From Phreatobacter sp. (GTDB lineage: Bacteria > Pseudomonadota > Alphaproteobacteria > Rhizobiales > Phreatobacteraceae), in the NCBI GenBank assembly GCA_019749835.1, contig JAIEPJ010000158.1, forward strand, positions 1 through 51,701: 51,701 nt of DNA, given 5' to 3'. A model generated the notes under the pieces. It was given only the letters and a program-made list of their open reading frames with translations, did no database searches and was not told where the DNA came from. A program made the position numbers and the translations under genes. This document shows positions 8,144-15,920 of the stretch, piece by piece (within the stretch, counting starts at the first letter, position 1; every line of letters begins with the position of its first letter).

Positions 8144-9165
8144 CAAGCCAGAGCCTTCTCGACGAATTCGTTGGTATAGAGCCCGTCGGCCTTGCCTGCC
8201 GGTGTGAAACCGGCAGCAGCCATCAGATCATAGCCCTTCTGCCAGCGGTCCGGCACGTGCCTGAGGATGTTCTGCCGGCCTGCGGTCAGCCAGAACTGCA
8301 TCTCGTTGCGCAGGATGTCCGGTGCCACCGCACGGTTGCGCATCTCGGCGATCTCGAAGCCCTCGATGCGCTTCAGCGTCGTCGACAGGTCGGTATCCGC
8401 GAGCATGTCGTCGATGGACTTCTTCACCGCCCGCAGGAACCGGACGACGAGGTCACCGTCACGCTGCACGCTCTCGCGCTTGGCGATGTAGCACTGGCCG
8501 GGAATGGGCGCGAATTCGTCGGTGTTCCACGCCAGATGCCGTTCGTTCGCCGCCTTCAGCGCCACCGGCACCCCTGCGCTGACGATATAGCCGTCGATGC
8601 GCCCCTGGGCGATCAGCGCCATGCCGGCTGGGGTGTTCGGAGCCTGTACCCGCGACACCGAGGCCTTGTCGACGCCCTGGGCCACCAGCATGCAGTCGAG
8701 CACGATCTCTGTGGCGCCGCCGACCGACAACACGCCGATCGTCTTGCCGGCCATGTCCTTCGGTGTCCGGATCGGTTTGTCGGGCGAGGAAATGACGAAG
8801 AAGGGCGAGCCCTGGCTGATCGTTCCGACCGAGATCAGCGCGTCGCCGCCGGGACGACTGGAGGCGCGAATGTGATCGGAGACGCCGGTTCGCGACAGCA
8901 ATCCACCGCCGCCGAGCACCTGCTGCACGGCCATCGCCGAACCACGCCCTTGCTGGATCGTCACGTCCAAGCCCTCCCGCTGGAAATAGCCGCCGCCCTG
9001 GGCATGGAGGATGTCGACGAAGGCGAGGATGTAGGAGAAGGGCGTGATGAAGGTCATGGCCCTCGCCCCCTGGGCGCCGGCCGGCCGCACCGTGATGGCG
9101 ACAAGACCGGCGGCACCGGCGGACAGCGCCGCGCGGCGGGAGATGGAACCGTCGAGGATGGTCAT
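8143..9165 (-). CDS. ABC transporter substrate-binding protein, NitT/TauT (SsuA/THI5-like) type
   Basis: A 340-residue periplasmic binding protein. The N-terminus SISRRAALSAGAAGL is a twin-arginine (Tat) type signal, followed by an AxA-like end (PAGAQG). The mature part has the NMT1/THI5-like pattern: GGGYFQREGLDVTIQQG near residue 57 and the hinge segment KDMAGKTIGVLSVGG near residue 135. The open frame extends 40 codons upstream, but the ATG at 9165 has GGAGAG four bases before it and begins a proper signal peptide. It delivers solute to the permease and ATPase encoded just upstream in the same run. Relatives bind sulfonates, nitrate, pyrimidine precursors or aromatic acids, so the substrate stays open. 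Confidence 0.92.
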   Translation of the reverse strand: MTILDGSISRRAALSAGAAGLVAITVRPAGAQGARAMTFITPFSYILAFVDILHAQGGGYFQREGLDVTIQQGRGSAMAVQQVLGGGGLLSRTGVSDHIRASSRPGGDALISVGTISQGSPFFVISSPDKPIRTPKDMAGKTIGVLSVGGATEIVLDCMLVAQGVDKASVSRVQAPNTPAGMALIAQGRIDGYIVSAGVPVALKAANERHLAWNTDEFAPIPGQCYIAKRESVQRDGDLVVRFLRAVKKSIDDMLADTDLSTTLKRIEGFEIAEMRNRAVAPDILRNEMQFWLTAGRQNILRHVPDRWQKGYDLMAAAGFTPAGKADGLYTNEFVEKALA

Positions 9166-9265
9166 GGGGCTCTCCGTCGTCCTGTGGTCAGCGGGTGTCG
9201 AGACTAGGGGCATTCGAGCGCACCGCAATCGGCTTGCCCATAAGACAGTTGCGGGCCGGCCACTT

Positions 9266-10102
9266 TCACGCCCCGCCCGTCGCATGCCAGGGGATCAGCA
9301 GGCGCTTGAGGAGGCCTATGGAGAAGTAGAAGGCGAAGCCGATCAGCGACATCTGGATCAGCACGGCGAACATCTGGCTGGTCTCGAAGCCGTTCATGCT
9401 CTGGATCAGCAGATGTCCGAGCCCCTGGTTGCCGCCGAGATATTCGCCGACCACCGCCCCGATAATGGCGAGGACGATACCGACTTCGAAGCCGGTCAGG
9501 ATATAGGGCAAGGCCGAGGGAAGCTCGAGCCGGCGGAAGATCTGCCAGCGGCTGGCATTGAGCGCGGTCATCACGTCGCGGTGGCCCTCGTCGATCGATT
9601 TCACCCCGAGCACCGTATTGGTGAGGATCGGGAAGAAGGCGAGCACCCCGGCGACGATGACCTTGGAGGTGATGCCGAAGCCGAACCAGACGACGAAGAG
9701 CGGCACCAGCGCCACTTTCGGTATCACCTGGGTCGCGACGATGAAGGGATTGAGTGTCAGTTCGAGCCAGCGGATCCGGGCGATCAGCACCCCGAGCACC
9801 ACACCGATGAGCGCCGCCCAGAAGAAGCCCACCAGCGTCGCATAAACGGTCATGCCTGCATGGAACCAGGCGCGTCGACTCTGGATAAGGTCGATCCAGT
9901 CGGACAGGACCGCCCCAGGCCCCGGCAGGATGAAGGGCGAAATGCCGGAAATCCGCACATAGCTGTGCCAGATCGCCACGAGGATGGCGAGCAGCAGCGG
10001 TGTCGTAATCCATGGAATGGTGGCTTCGCGGCCCGCAAGCCAAGAGCGGCCCTGCTGCGTCATCCGACCGGGGCGGACCGTGTCGCTCGGGGCCTCGGCC
10101 AT
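9266..10102 (-). CDS. ABC transporter permease, NitT/TauT (SsuC-like)
   Basis: A 278-residue inner-membrane permease with six hydrophobic segments. The ATPase-contact loop is EGHRDVMTALNASRWQIFRRLELPSALPYI around residues 170-200, typical of SsuC/TauC/NrtB. It ends in a span (IGFAFYFSIGLLKRLLI) and a short tail. The start ATG at 10102 lies one base beyond the stop of the ATPase gene (stop at 10104-10106), so the two are translationally coupled. It forms the channel for the binding protein encoded 100 bases further on. Confidence 0.92.
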   Translation of the reverse strand: MAEAPSDTVRPGRMTQQGRSWLAGREATIPWITTPLLLAILVAIWHSYVRISGISPFILPGPGAVLSDWIDLIQSRRAWFHAGMTVYATLVGFFWAALIGVVLGVLIARIRWLELTLNPFIVATQVIPKVALVPLFVVWFGFGITSKVIVAGVLAFFPILTNTVLGVKSIDEGHRDVMTALNASRWQIFRRLELPSALPYILTGFEVGIVLAIIGAVVGEYLGGNQGLGHLLIQSMNGFETSQMFAVLIQMSLIGFAFYFSIGLLKRLLIPWHATGGA

Positions 10103-10103
10103 G

Positions 10104-10907
10104 TCAGGAAATCTCCGTCAGGCGCTGGCGCAGCCCGAGCACGATGGACTGGAATTCCGCCGTGGCCTGGAGTTCGAGCGTGCGCGGCCGCGCGAAGGGC
10201 ACAGTGACGATCCGGTCGATCTTGCCGGGACGCGGCGAAAGAAGAACGATGCGATCGGCGAGGAAGACCGCCTCGGCGATGGAATGGGTGACGAGGACGA
10301 TGGATTTCTCGGTGGTCAGGAACAGCCGTTGCAGTTCCAGATTCATGGCATCGCGCGTCATGGCGTCGAGAGCGCCGAACGGTTCGTCCATCAGCAGGAT
10401 CTTGGGGTCATAGGACAGGGCCCGGGCGATGGCCGCCCGCTGGCGCATCCCGCCGGAAAGCTCCCGCGGCCAGCGCTTCTCGAAGCCCGCAATGCCCACG
10501 AGCTTCATGAGATCATGGGCCTTCGTCCGCCGCGCCGCAGCAGGCATCCCCTTCAGCTCCAGCGGCAGGGCGATATTGTCCTCGATCGACAGCCAGGGAA
10601 ACAGATTGGCGTCCTGGAACACCATGCCGAGATCGGCGAGGGCATCGGATTGCCGCTCGCCCCGCGCCCACAGGCTGCGTCCGACGATGGACAGGTCTCC
10701 TGCTGTCGGCGCGATCAGGCCACCGATCATGCGCAGCAACGTCGTCTTGCCGCAGCCGGAGGGGCCGAGCAGCACGAGGAGCTCGCCGGCACCGACATCG
10801 AGATCGGTTGCCGACAAAGCATGGACGGGCCGGTCGCGCGTTCCGTACCATTTCTCAATGGCGCGGAGCGCGATGACCGGAGGAGCGGCGACGCGATCAG
10901 ACAGCAT
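10104..10907 (-). CDS. ABC transporter ATP-binding protein, NitT/TauT (SsuB-like)
   Basis: A 267-residue cytoplasmic ATPase. Walker A GPSGCGKTT, the ABC signature ELSGGMRQRAAIARAL and Walker B LLMDEPFGALD with the switch His (LVTHSIAEAV) are all present, in the SsuB/TauB style. The open frame continues 52 codons upstream, but that part has no family similarity and crosses a strongly structured non-coding stretch, so I chose the ATG at 10907 (MLSDRV). The ribosome-binding site there is weak, so the start is less sure than the family. It is the first gene of the importer and hydrolase run ending at 7511. Confidence 0.9.
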   Translation of the reverse strand: MLSDRVAAPPVIALRAIEKWYGTRDRPVHALSATDLDVGAGELLVLLGPSGCGKTTLLRMIGGLIAPTAGDLSIVGRSLWARGERQSDALADLGMVFQDANLFPWLSIEDNIALPLELKGMPAAARRTKAHDLMKLVGIAGFEKRWPRELSGGMRQRAAIARALSYDPKILLMDEPFGALDAMTRDAMNLELQRLFLTTEKSIVLVTHSIAEAVFLADRIVLLSPRPGKIDRIVTVPFARPRTLELQATAEFQSIVLGLRQRLTEIS

Positions 10908-10919
10908 GGAACAAATGAA

Positions 10920-11087
10920 CCATGGGCCAAGGTCCGCCACAACCGACAAATCGGTACGGCTGGCGCGCAGGGGCCCGTGGATCACAAGCCCTTCCGGGCT
11001 TGTCGAGCACCGATGGTCGGCCCCATGCCGCCCTGGCACCCTGTCGATGGAATGCCGGCGCATCGGGCGCCGGCATTGTCCTTTTTT
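10920..11087 (+). ncRNA. Candidate structured small RNA ending in an intrinsic terminator
   Basis: This gap lies between two leftward genes, yet its plus strand carries a series of hairpins that ends in a canonical terminator. The hairpins are ACCGA-CAAA-TCGGT (10942-10955), ACAAGCCC-TTCC-GGGCTTGT (10984-11003), a weaker CCGA-TGG-TCGG (11010-11020), and a perfect 11-bp stem with a 5-base loop (11051-11077) followed by T6 at 11082-11087. No plus-strand gene is near, so an sRNA antisense to the leader of the ABC operon is possible. A remnant of a REP-type palindromic element is the main alternative. I see no convincing promoter. The 5' end is arbitrary. Confidence 0.35.
11051..11087 (+). terminator. 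Intrinsic terminator (plus-strand orientation)
   Basis: Perfect inverted repeat AATGCCGGCGC / GCGCCGGCATT with loop ATCGG (11051-11077), then GTCC and six T (11082-11087) on the plus strand. The U-tract makes it a factor-independent terminator for rightward transcription. That is unexpected, because both flanking genes are on the minus strand. Confidence 0.7.
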
Positions 11088-11088
11088 G

Positions 11089-11126
11089 GCGGAGCCGGCC
11101 GCGGAAAACCCCGGACCGGCTTCCGC
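11089..11126 (-). terminator. GC-rich hairpin at the 3' end of the Bug gene
   Basis: Directly after the stop codon of the Bug binding-protein gene the minus strand can form a 38-base hairpin. The outer arms are GCGGAAGCCGG and CCGGCTCCGC (one bulge), the inner arms CCGGGG and CCGCGG (one mismatch), with a TTTT loop. No U-run follows on the minus strand, so it may act as a 3' stabiliser or a weak or Rho-assisted terminator separating the Bug operon from the ABC operon. Confidence 0.5.
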
Positions 11127-12101
11127 TCAATTGGACCTGATCTCAAGCCGCTTGATGACCGGCAGCCAGGTCGTGTCTTCCTTCTCCAGGTACTGCTGGA
11201 AATCGGCCCGGCTCATGGGGGCGGCCATCGTCCCGATGGCCCGCAGGCGAGCCTGAACGCCGGGTTCTGCGAGAGCCTTCACCGCCGCCGCATGTAGGCG
11301 CGCAACGATCGCCTCGGGGGTCCGGGCGGGCAGCATCAGCCCGGTGAACGTCTGGCCGTCGAACTCGGCATAGCCGAGCTCGGTGAAGGTCGGAACATTC
11401 GGAAGGTCAGGCGAGCGCTGGGCCCCGGTGATTGCCAGCGCACGGGTCCGGCCATCCTTGAGGAAGGGCAGAGCCACCGACAGCTGATCGAGGTTGAAGT
11501 CCATATGTCCGGCAATGACGTCGTTCGTCGCCGGTGCATTGCCGCGATACTGCACCGTCGTCCAGCTGATGCCCAACCGAGCCTGCATGACTTCGCTGAT
11601 CAGGTGATTGGTCGTGCCAGGTCCGGGCGACGCCATCTTCAACGGTGCCTGAGGTCCGCGCGCGAAAGCCAGGAACGTGTCAAGCGTTTCGGCCGGCAGG
11701 TTGGCGCGGACCTGCAGGACGAGCGGGGTCAGCGTCACCGTCGTGACAGGAATGAAGTCGCGGCGCCATTCATAGGCGCGTCGTGTGGACATTTCCGGGG
11801 CGAAGAGAATGGGGCCATTGGCGCCGATCAGGATCGTGTAGCCATCGGGATCAGCCTTGGCGACAGATTCGGCGCCGATCAGGCCACCGGCGCCGGCCCT
11901 GTTCTCGATGATGAAAGGCTGGCCGAGGTCCTGCTGCAGCCGCTCGGCGAGGATCCGCGCGGCGACGTCGACATTGCCGCCGGGGGGATATGGAACGACC
12001 AGGCGTACCGTGCGTGCCGGCCATTCCTGGGCTGCCACCGCAGCTGGCTGCACGAGAGCCAGTACCGCAGCCATGAGACTGACGATCATTGCAGGTTTCA
12101 T
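11127..12101 (-). CDS. Bug/TctC family tripartite tricarboxylate transporter-type binding protein
   Basis: A 324-residue periplasmic protein of the Bug (TctC-like) family. It has a Sec signal peptide (residues 1-24, ending AAVAAQ) and then the family hallmark WPARTVRLVVPYPPGGNVD, where the PGG loop contacts a carboxylate. IENRAGAGGLIGAESVAKADPDGY is the second conserved block. Bug proteins bind carboxylic or aromatic acids. No TctA or TctB membrane partner is in the window, so this is an orphan receptor that may share a distant transporter or act in sensing. The start ATG has GGGAGGA six bases upstream. It is the last gene of the leftward run from the FAH-family gene, so its ligand is probably the substrate or an intermediate of that pathway. 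Confidence 0.93.
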   Translation of the reverse strand: MKPAMIVSLMAAVLALVQPAAVAAQEWPARTVRLVVPYPPGGNVDVAARILAERLQQDLGQPFIIENRAGAGGLIGAESVAKADPDGYTILIGANGPILFAPEMSTRRAYEWRRDFIPVTTVTLTPLVLQVRANLPAETLDTFLAFARGPQAPLKMASPGPGTTNHLISEVMQARLGISWTTVQYRGNAPATNDVIAGHMDFNLDQLSVALPFLKDGRTRALAITGAQRSPDLPNVPTFTELGYAEFDGQTFTGLMLPARTPEAIVARLHAAAVKALAEPGVQARLRAIGTMAAPMSRADFQQYLEKEDTTWLPVIKRLEIRSN

Positions 12102-12128
12102 GCATTCCTCCCGATTTTGGCTTGTTGT

Positions 12129-13001
12129 TTATGCGTCGAACCCGAAGAAACGCGCCGGATTGGCCACGAGAACGGCATGGCGCGCGTCATCGCCGGGAAG
12201 CGCCCGGGCGATGAAGTCGAGCAGATCGCCCTCGTTCGGCGGCTGCTTTGTCGATACGGGATGCGGCCAGTCGCTTCCCCACACGACACGATCGGGGGCC
12301 GCTGCGATCAGGCGGTGCACGATCGGCACCACATCACCCCAGGGCGGGCCGGCACGCGAGACCTTCTCGGTGAGCGACAGCATCACCCAGACATTGCCGC
12401 GCTTGAGCAGGTCGAGAACCTTCCGGAGGCTGGGATCCTCGTCGCCGGCCTGCGGATCGGGACGCCCCATATGGTCGAGCAGTACCGGAATATCCAGGCG
12501 CTCGAAGGGCGCGATGTTCTTGGCGATGCCGTCCACTTCGGGCTGCACCTTGACGTACCAGCCGAGTGCGCGGATGCGGTCGAGTGTCCGCTCGAAGTCT
12601 GCGCCCTCGAAGGAAATGCCCAGCCCCGCGCGCGTGAAACGCGCGCCGCGCACGCCCGCGTCATGGAGCTGCTGCAGATAGCGGTCGTCCTTCTCGGCGA
12701 AGACGGCGGCATTGGCACAGCCGCGATAGTTCGGGCCGGCCAAGGCGAGACCATCCAGCGTCACCGCGTGGTCGGCGCCATAGGTCGTCGGCTGGACGAT
12801 GACACCGCGCGTGATCCCCAGCGTCGCATGCAGCTTCAGCGCCGTCTCGATGGTCGCCGACGGCATCTCGTAGACGGCGCCGGGGCGCACGGGATAGCGG
12901 TCGGCAGGTCCGAGGACGTGGAACTGGCTGTCGCAGGACAGCGGCGGCAGGGCCGTTTTCGGCGCGCGGGGCGCCGGGTCGAAGGGCAGATAGGCGGTCA
13001 T
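12129..13001 (-). CDS. Amidohydrolase family, COG3618 (PDC-lactonase-like)
   Basis: A 290-residue TIM-barrel hydrolase resembling 2-pyrone-4,6-dicarboxylate lactonase and galactarolactone isomerase (COG3618). The first strand reads LSCDSQFHV, with Gln26-x-His28 in place of His-x-His. LDHMGRPD and WGSDWPHP (Asp244) are the other family blocks. COG3618 lactonases are known to work without a tightly bound metal, so the Gln fits that branch. The frame is open 26 codons further up, but the N-terminus at MTAYLPFDP matches the family. It lies between the flavin reductase (19 bases) and the Bug gene (27 bases). A lactone-opening step on a ring-cleavage product is the best guess. Confidence 0.87.
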   Translation of the reverse strand: MTAYLPFDPAPRAPKTALPPLSCDSQFHVLGPADRYPVRPGAVYEMPSATIETALKLHATLGITRGVIVQPTTYGADHAVTLDGLALAGPNYRGCANAAVFAEKDDRYLQQLHDAGVRGARFTRAGLGISFEGADFERTLDRIRALGWYVKVQPEVDGIAKNIAPFERLDIPVLLDHMGRPDPQAGDEDPSLRKVLDLLKRGNVWVMLSLTEKVSRAGPPWGDVVPIVHRLIAAAPDRVVWGSDWPHPVSTKQPPNEGDLLDFIARALPGDDARHAVLVANPARFFGFDA

Positions 13002-13020
13002 GGCTCTTTGCCCCCGCTGG

Positions 13021-13656
13021 TCACGATTTGGACGTCTGCTGGATCGCCCTCTGGGTGATGATCTCGCCCAGGCGCGCATAGTTCGGACCGGCGATCCGGC
13101 CGATCGGATCGAGGCTCCGTGTATCGACCTTGCCGTCCTTGAGCAGATCGGGTCGCAGCCGGAACACCAGGACCTCGCCGACCAGGAGCCGGCTCCGCGT
13201 GTCGCCGAACTCGATGCAGTGCCGCAGACGGCATTCCATCGCCACCGGCGCGATCTTCAGCCGCGGCACCTTGACGTGCAGGCTCGGGACGGTCTCCAGC
13301 CCCAGGAGATCCGCCTCGCTGACATCGGGCGGATGCTCTTCCGCACTGTCGTGCAGCGGACCGACGAGCGAACTATCGGCGATATGGACCACAAATTCCT
13401 CGGTGCGGAGGATGTTCGTCGCCGTGTCCTTGTAGGTGTCGCCCTTGCGCCCGACGCTGATCGCCAGCATCGGCGGCTTGGGCGAGACAAACGTGAAGTG
13501 GCTGAACGGCGCGAGATTGACCGACTGGGTCGCCGACAGGGTCGTGACCCAGGCGATCGGCCGCGGCACGACGAGGCCGGTCAGCAGCCTGTAGCTCTGT
13601 TCCGCCCCCAGATCCGCCGCCGCGATGTCGGTCGTGGTCGCACCCGGATCCGTCAT
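13021..13656 (-). CDS. Flavin reductase family protein (DIM6/NTAB type)
   Basis: A 211-residue flavin-binding split-barrel protein. PRPIAWVTTLSATQSVNLAPFS near residue 30 and PPMLAISVG near residue 57 are the FMN-binding blocks of the DIM6/NTAB family. Such proteins either supply reduced FMN to a two-component monooxygenase or bind FMN for their own chemistry. No partner oxygenase is encoded nearby, so the role is open. The ATG at 13656 overlaps the stop of the RidA gene by 4 bases; the longer open frame upstream is overlap only. Its place among hydratase, FAH and lactonase-like genes suggests a hydroxylation or dechlorination-type step in the same pathway. Confidence 0.85.
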   Translation of the reverse strand: MTDPGATTTDIAAADLGAEQSYRLLTGLVVPRPIAWVTTLSATQSVNLAPFSHFTFVSPKPPMLAISVGRKGDTYKDTATNILRTEEFVVHIADSSLVGPLHDSAEEHPPDVSEADLLGLETVPSLHVKVPRLKIAPVAMECRLRHCIEFGDTRSRLLVGEVLVFRLRPDLLKDGKVDTRSLDPIGRIAGPNYARLGEIITQRAIQQTSKS

Positions 13657-14036
13657 GCCATCACCGCCACGAAGTCGCACTGGACGAGCTTGCCGCCGTC
13701 GAGGTCGCCCGCCATCGCCTGCCGCGCCGGGCGGGTCGCCGCGTCGGGGAACATTGCGAGCCACTCACGGTTGACCGGCTCTCGCTGGCTGCGATCGGCG
13801 AGCCAGACGGTGACCTTGATAATGTCGTCGGTGCTGCCGCCTGCCGCCGCCATGATCGCCCTGATGTGCTGGAACATCAGCCGGCATTGCTGGTCCATCC
13901 CCTCCGCCGGCTTCCCGGTCGCCGGGTCGAGGCCGTAGACGATGCCGGACATCAGCAGGTCGCCGACCCGGCATGCCGCGGGGATCGGGTTCTTGTGACC
14001 GAAGCCTTCGACGTAATAGCTGGTTCTTCGCGCCAT
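13653..14036 (-). CDS. RidA family protein (possible aminoacrylate/aminomuconate deaminase)
   Basis: A 127-residue YjgF/YER057c/UK114 protein, the usual length for this trimeric family. VGDLLMSGIVYGLDPATGK, IRAIMAAAGGSTDDIIKVTVWL and the conserved Arg in TRPARQAM are all visible. RidA proteins hydrolyse enamines or imines to keto acids; relatives inside aminophenol pathways are 2-aminomuconate deaminases. Sitting next to a 2-oxo-alkenoate hydratase and an FAH-family protein, a deaminase role on an amino-dienoate is plausible and would point to a nitrogen-bearing aromatic as substrate. It overlaps the flavin reductase gene and starts 9 bases after the hydratase stop. Confidence 0.92.
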   Translation of the reverse strand: MARRTSYYVEGFGHKNPIPAACRVGDLLMSGIVYGLDPATGKPAEGMDQQCRLMFQHIRAIMAAAGGSTDDIIKVTVWLADRSQREPVNREWLAMFPDAATRPARQAMAGDLDGGKLVQCDFVAVMA

Positions 14037-14045
14037 GGATTCGCC

Positions 14046-14849
14046 TCAGCTGAAGTGACAGGAGACCGTGCCGAAGGGGCCGTAATCGGCCTGGATCGTG
14101 TCCCCCTTCGCGCAGTCGATCGGCCGGATGAAGGAACCCGACAGGATGACCTGGCCCGCTTCGAGGGCGACGTCATGGGCGGCGAGCTTGTTGGCGAGCC
14201 AGACGATGCCGTTGGCCGGATTGTTGATGACACCGGCCGCAACACCGGTCTCCTCGATCCGCCCGTTGCGCGCGCAGATCACCGAGACCCAGCGCAGATC
14301 CGCCGCGTCGGGCCGGAACGGCCGCCCGCCGATGACGATCCCGCAATTGGCCGCATTGTCGGCGATCGTATCCACCACCTTGCGCGTCGCCTTGGTCGCC
14401 GGATCGACGCGCTGGATCCGCGCATCGAGGATCTCGAGCGCGGGCACCACGTAGTCCGTGGCATTGAGCACGTCGAAAATGGTGCAGTCCGGCCCGGCGA
14501 TCGGGCTCTTCAGCACGAAGGCGAGTTCGGCCTCGACCCGGAGCTGGACGAAACGGTCGGTCGGAATGCTCCCCCCGTCGTCGAAGAACATGTCGTCGAG
14601 GAGAACACCGTAGTCCGGCTCGTCGATATTGACCGCGAGCTGCATGGCGCGCGACGTCAGACCGATCTTGCGGCCCTTGATCCTGCGTCCACCGGCGACC
14701 TTCAGCGCCACCCAGGCGCTCTGCACCCGATAGGCGTCGTCGATGGTCATGCCCGGATATTGCAGGCTGAGCTGGCCGATCTGGCGCCCGGTGCGCTCGG
14801 CCTCCTCCAGCCTCGCTGCTGCATCCTCGATCTGGGCTGTCGTCAGCAT
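14046..14849 (-). CDS. 2-oxo-alkenoate hydratase (2-oxopent-4-enoate / oxohepta-diene-dioate hydratase type)
   Basis: A 267-residue enzyme of the FAH superfamily branch that holds 2-hydroxypenta-2,4-dienoate hydratase (MhpD/HpcG) and 4-oxalocrotonate decarboxylase. Family marks are [12 protein letters not shown] near residue 69, the metal-binding acidic pair [11 protein letters not shown] near residue 110, and GGRPFRP near residue 177. It adds water to, or decarboxylates, a 2-hydroxy-dienoate after meta ring cleavage. The MLTTAQ start is preceded by GAGCGAG; an in-frame upstream ATG (MFPSET) has no ribosome-binding site. Hydratase and decarboxylase cannot be separated here. It lies 46 bases after the FAH-family gene. 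Confidence 0.88.
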   Translation of the reverse strand: MLTTAQIEDAAARLEEAERTGRQIGQLSLQYPGMTIDDAYRVQSAWVALKVAGGRRIKGRKIGLTSRAMQLAVNIDEPDYGVLLDDMFFDDGGSIPTDRFVQLRVEAELAFVLKSPIAGPDCTIFDVLNATDYVVPALEILDARIQRVDPATKATRKVVDTIADNAANCGIVIGGRPFRPDAADLRWVSVICARNGRIEETGVAAGVINNPANGIVWLANKLAAHDVALEAGQVILSGSFIRPIDCAKGDTIQADYGPFGTVSCHFS

Positions 14850-14895
14850 GATGGTCTCGCTCGGGAACATAGGGTCAAGGACTGGCGCGGCCGGG

Positions 14896-15747
14896 TCAGG
14901 CTTCGTCCACCACGGTGTTGGTGAGGCATCCGATGCGGGGAACCTCGACCTCGACCACATCGCCGGGCTTGAGCCAGCGCGGCGGATCGAAACGCGCCCC
15001 CGCCCCCGTCGGCGTGCCGGTGACGATGAGGTCGCCTGGCTTCAGGGTGGCGAACGTCGACAGGTAGGCAATGAGATAGTCGAACGGAAACATCAGACGG
15101 TCGGTCGTCTCGTGCTGGCGTACCTCGCCATTGACCCGCGTGGTCAGCTCGAAGGGCCGGTCGTCTTCCGCCGCGCTGCGTGTGACGATCCATGGACCGA
15201 TCGCGCCAGAGCGATCGAAATTCTTGCCCTGGGTGACGTTGAACTTGCCGTGGTGGAGCCAGTCGCGGACGCTGCCCTCGTTGCACAGCGTGTAGCCGAA
15301 CACATGGTCCATCGCGGTCTCGCGCGGAATGTGCCGTCCGGCCCGGCCGATCACGAGGACGATCTCGCCCTCGTAATCGAGTTGTGTCGAGACATTCGGG
15401 CGCTCCAGCGGCGCGCCATGCGCCACGAAGGACGACGGTGTGCGGCAGAACAGGCTGGGATATTTCGGCGGGGCCGTGCCGTCCTTGTACTCGGCATTGC
15501 GATCGGCGTAGTTGACGCCGATGCACCAGATCTTCTCTGGCCTCGTCACGGGGATCGTCCAGGTCACGTCGGCCGTGGCGAGATCACAAGGATCGCCGGC
15601 GAGGAGATCCTCCGGCAGGACCCTGGCAGCAATGGCGGTCATCAGGTCAGGGACGCCCGGCATCCGCGAGCCGAGGTCGAGGATGCCGTCGTCGCGCACG
15701 ATCCCGTAGCTGTCGCGCCCGGCGGTACGGTAGCTCGCGAGCCTCAT
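14896..15747 (-). CDS. Fumarylacetoacetate hydrolase family protein
   Basis: A 283-residue FAH-family enzyme. The C-terminal catalytic barrel shows [15 protein letters not shown], the metal ligands in [13 protein letters not shown] (E-x-E), GPWIVTR and the [16 protein letters not shown] block. The family hydrolyses C-C bonds of acylpyruvates or isomerises and decarboxylates ring-cleavage products, using Mg2+. It is the first gene of the leftward run 15747-11127 and faces the IclR gene across 173 bases. The start has AGGAGAG four bases upstream. With the hydratase next to it, it fits the lower part of a meta-cleavage pathway. The ring-cleavage dioxygenase itself is missing from the window. Confidence 0.92.
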   Translation of the reverse strand: MRLASYRTAGRDSYGIVRDDGILDLGSRMPGVPDLMTAIAARVLPEDLLAGDPCDLATADVTWTIPVTRPEKIWCIGVNYADRNAEYKDGTAPPKYPSLFCRTPSSFVAHGAPLERPNVSTQLDYEGEIVLVIGRAGRHIPRETAMDHVFGYTLCNEGSVRDWLHHGKFNVTQGKNFDRSGAIGPWIVTRSAAEDDRPFELTTRVNGEVRQHETTDRLMFPFDYLIAYLSTFATLKPGDLIVTGTPTGAGARFDPPRWLKPGDVVEVEVPRIGCLTNTVVDEA

Positions 15748-15849
15748 CGATCTCTCCTGGACGTTTCCCGCGCTCCTTGACCGGAGCTTTCTGTCGATGG
15801 CCCACCATCACCGAATGCGGGTCAGCTACAATCGCCTTATCGCCGGCAC

Positions 15850-15866
15850 TGTCCACATGGTGGACA
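15850..15866. promoter_or_regulatory. Perfect 17-bp dyad, candidate IclR-family operator
   Basis: TGTCCACATGGTGGACA is a perfect 7-3-7 inverted repeat in the 173-base gap between the leftward FAH operon (ATG at 15747) and the rightward IclR gene (ATG at 15921). Size and position suit an operator through which the regulator controls both itself and the catabolic run. Assignment to this regulator is inferred from position. Confidence 0.65.
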
Positions 15867-15920
15867 TCATCTGCCAAGGCGTGAGACTGTCGCCGGGCAC
15901 TTTGGCGCGCGGAGACACAC

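Noticed and set aside
10908-11126. A known riboswitch (TPP, FMN or cobalamin) in the leader of the ABC operon
   Set aside because: I could not find any of the conserved core sequences of those classes on either strand; only simple hairpins are visible.
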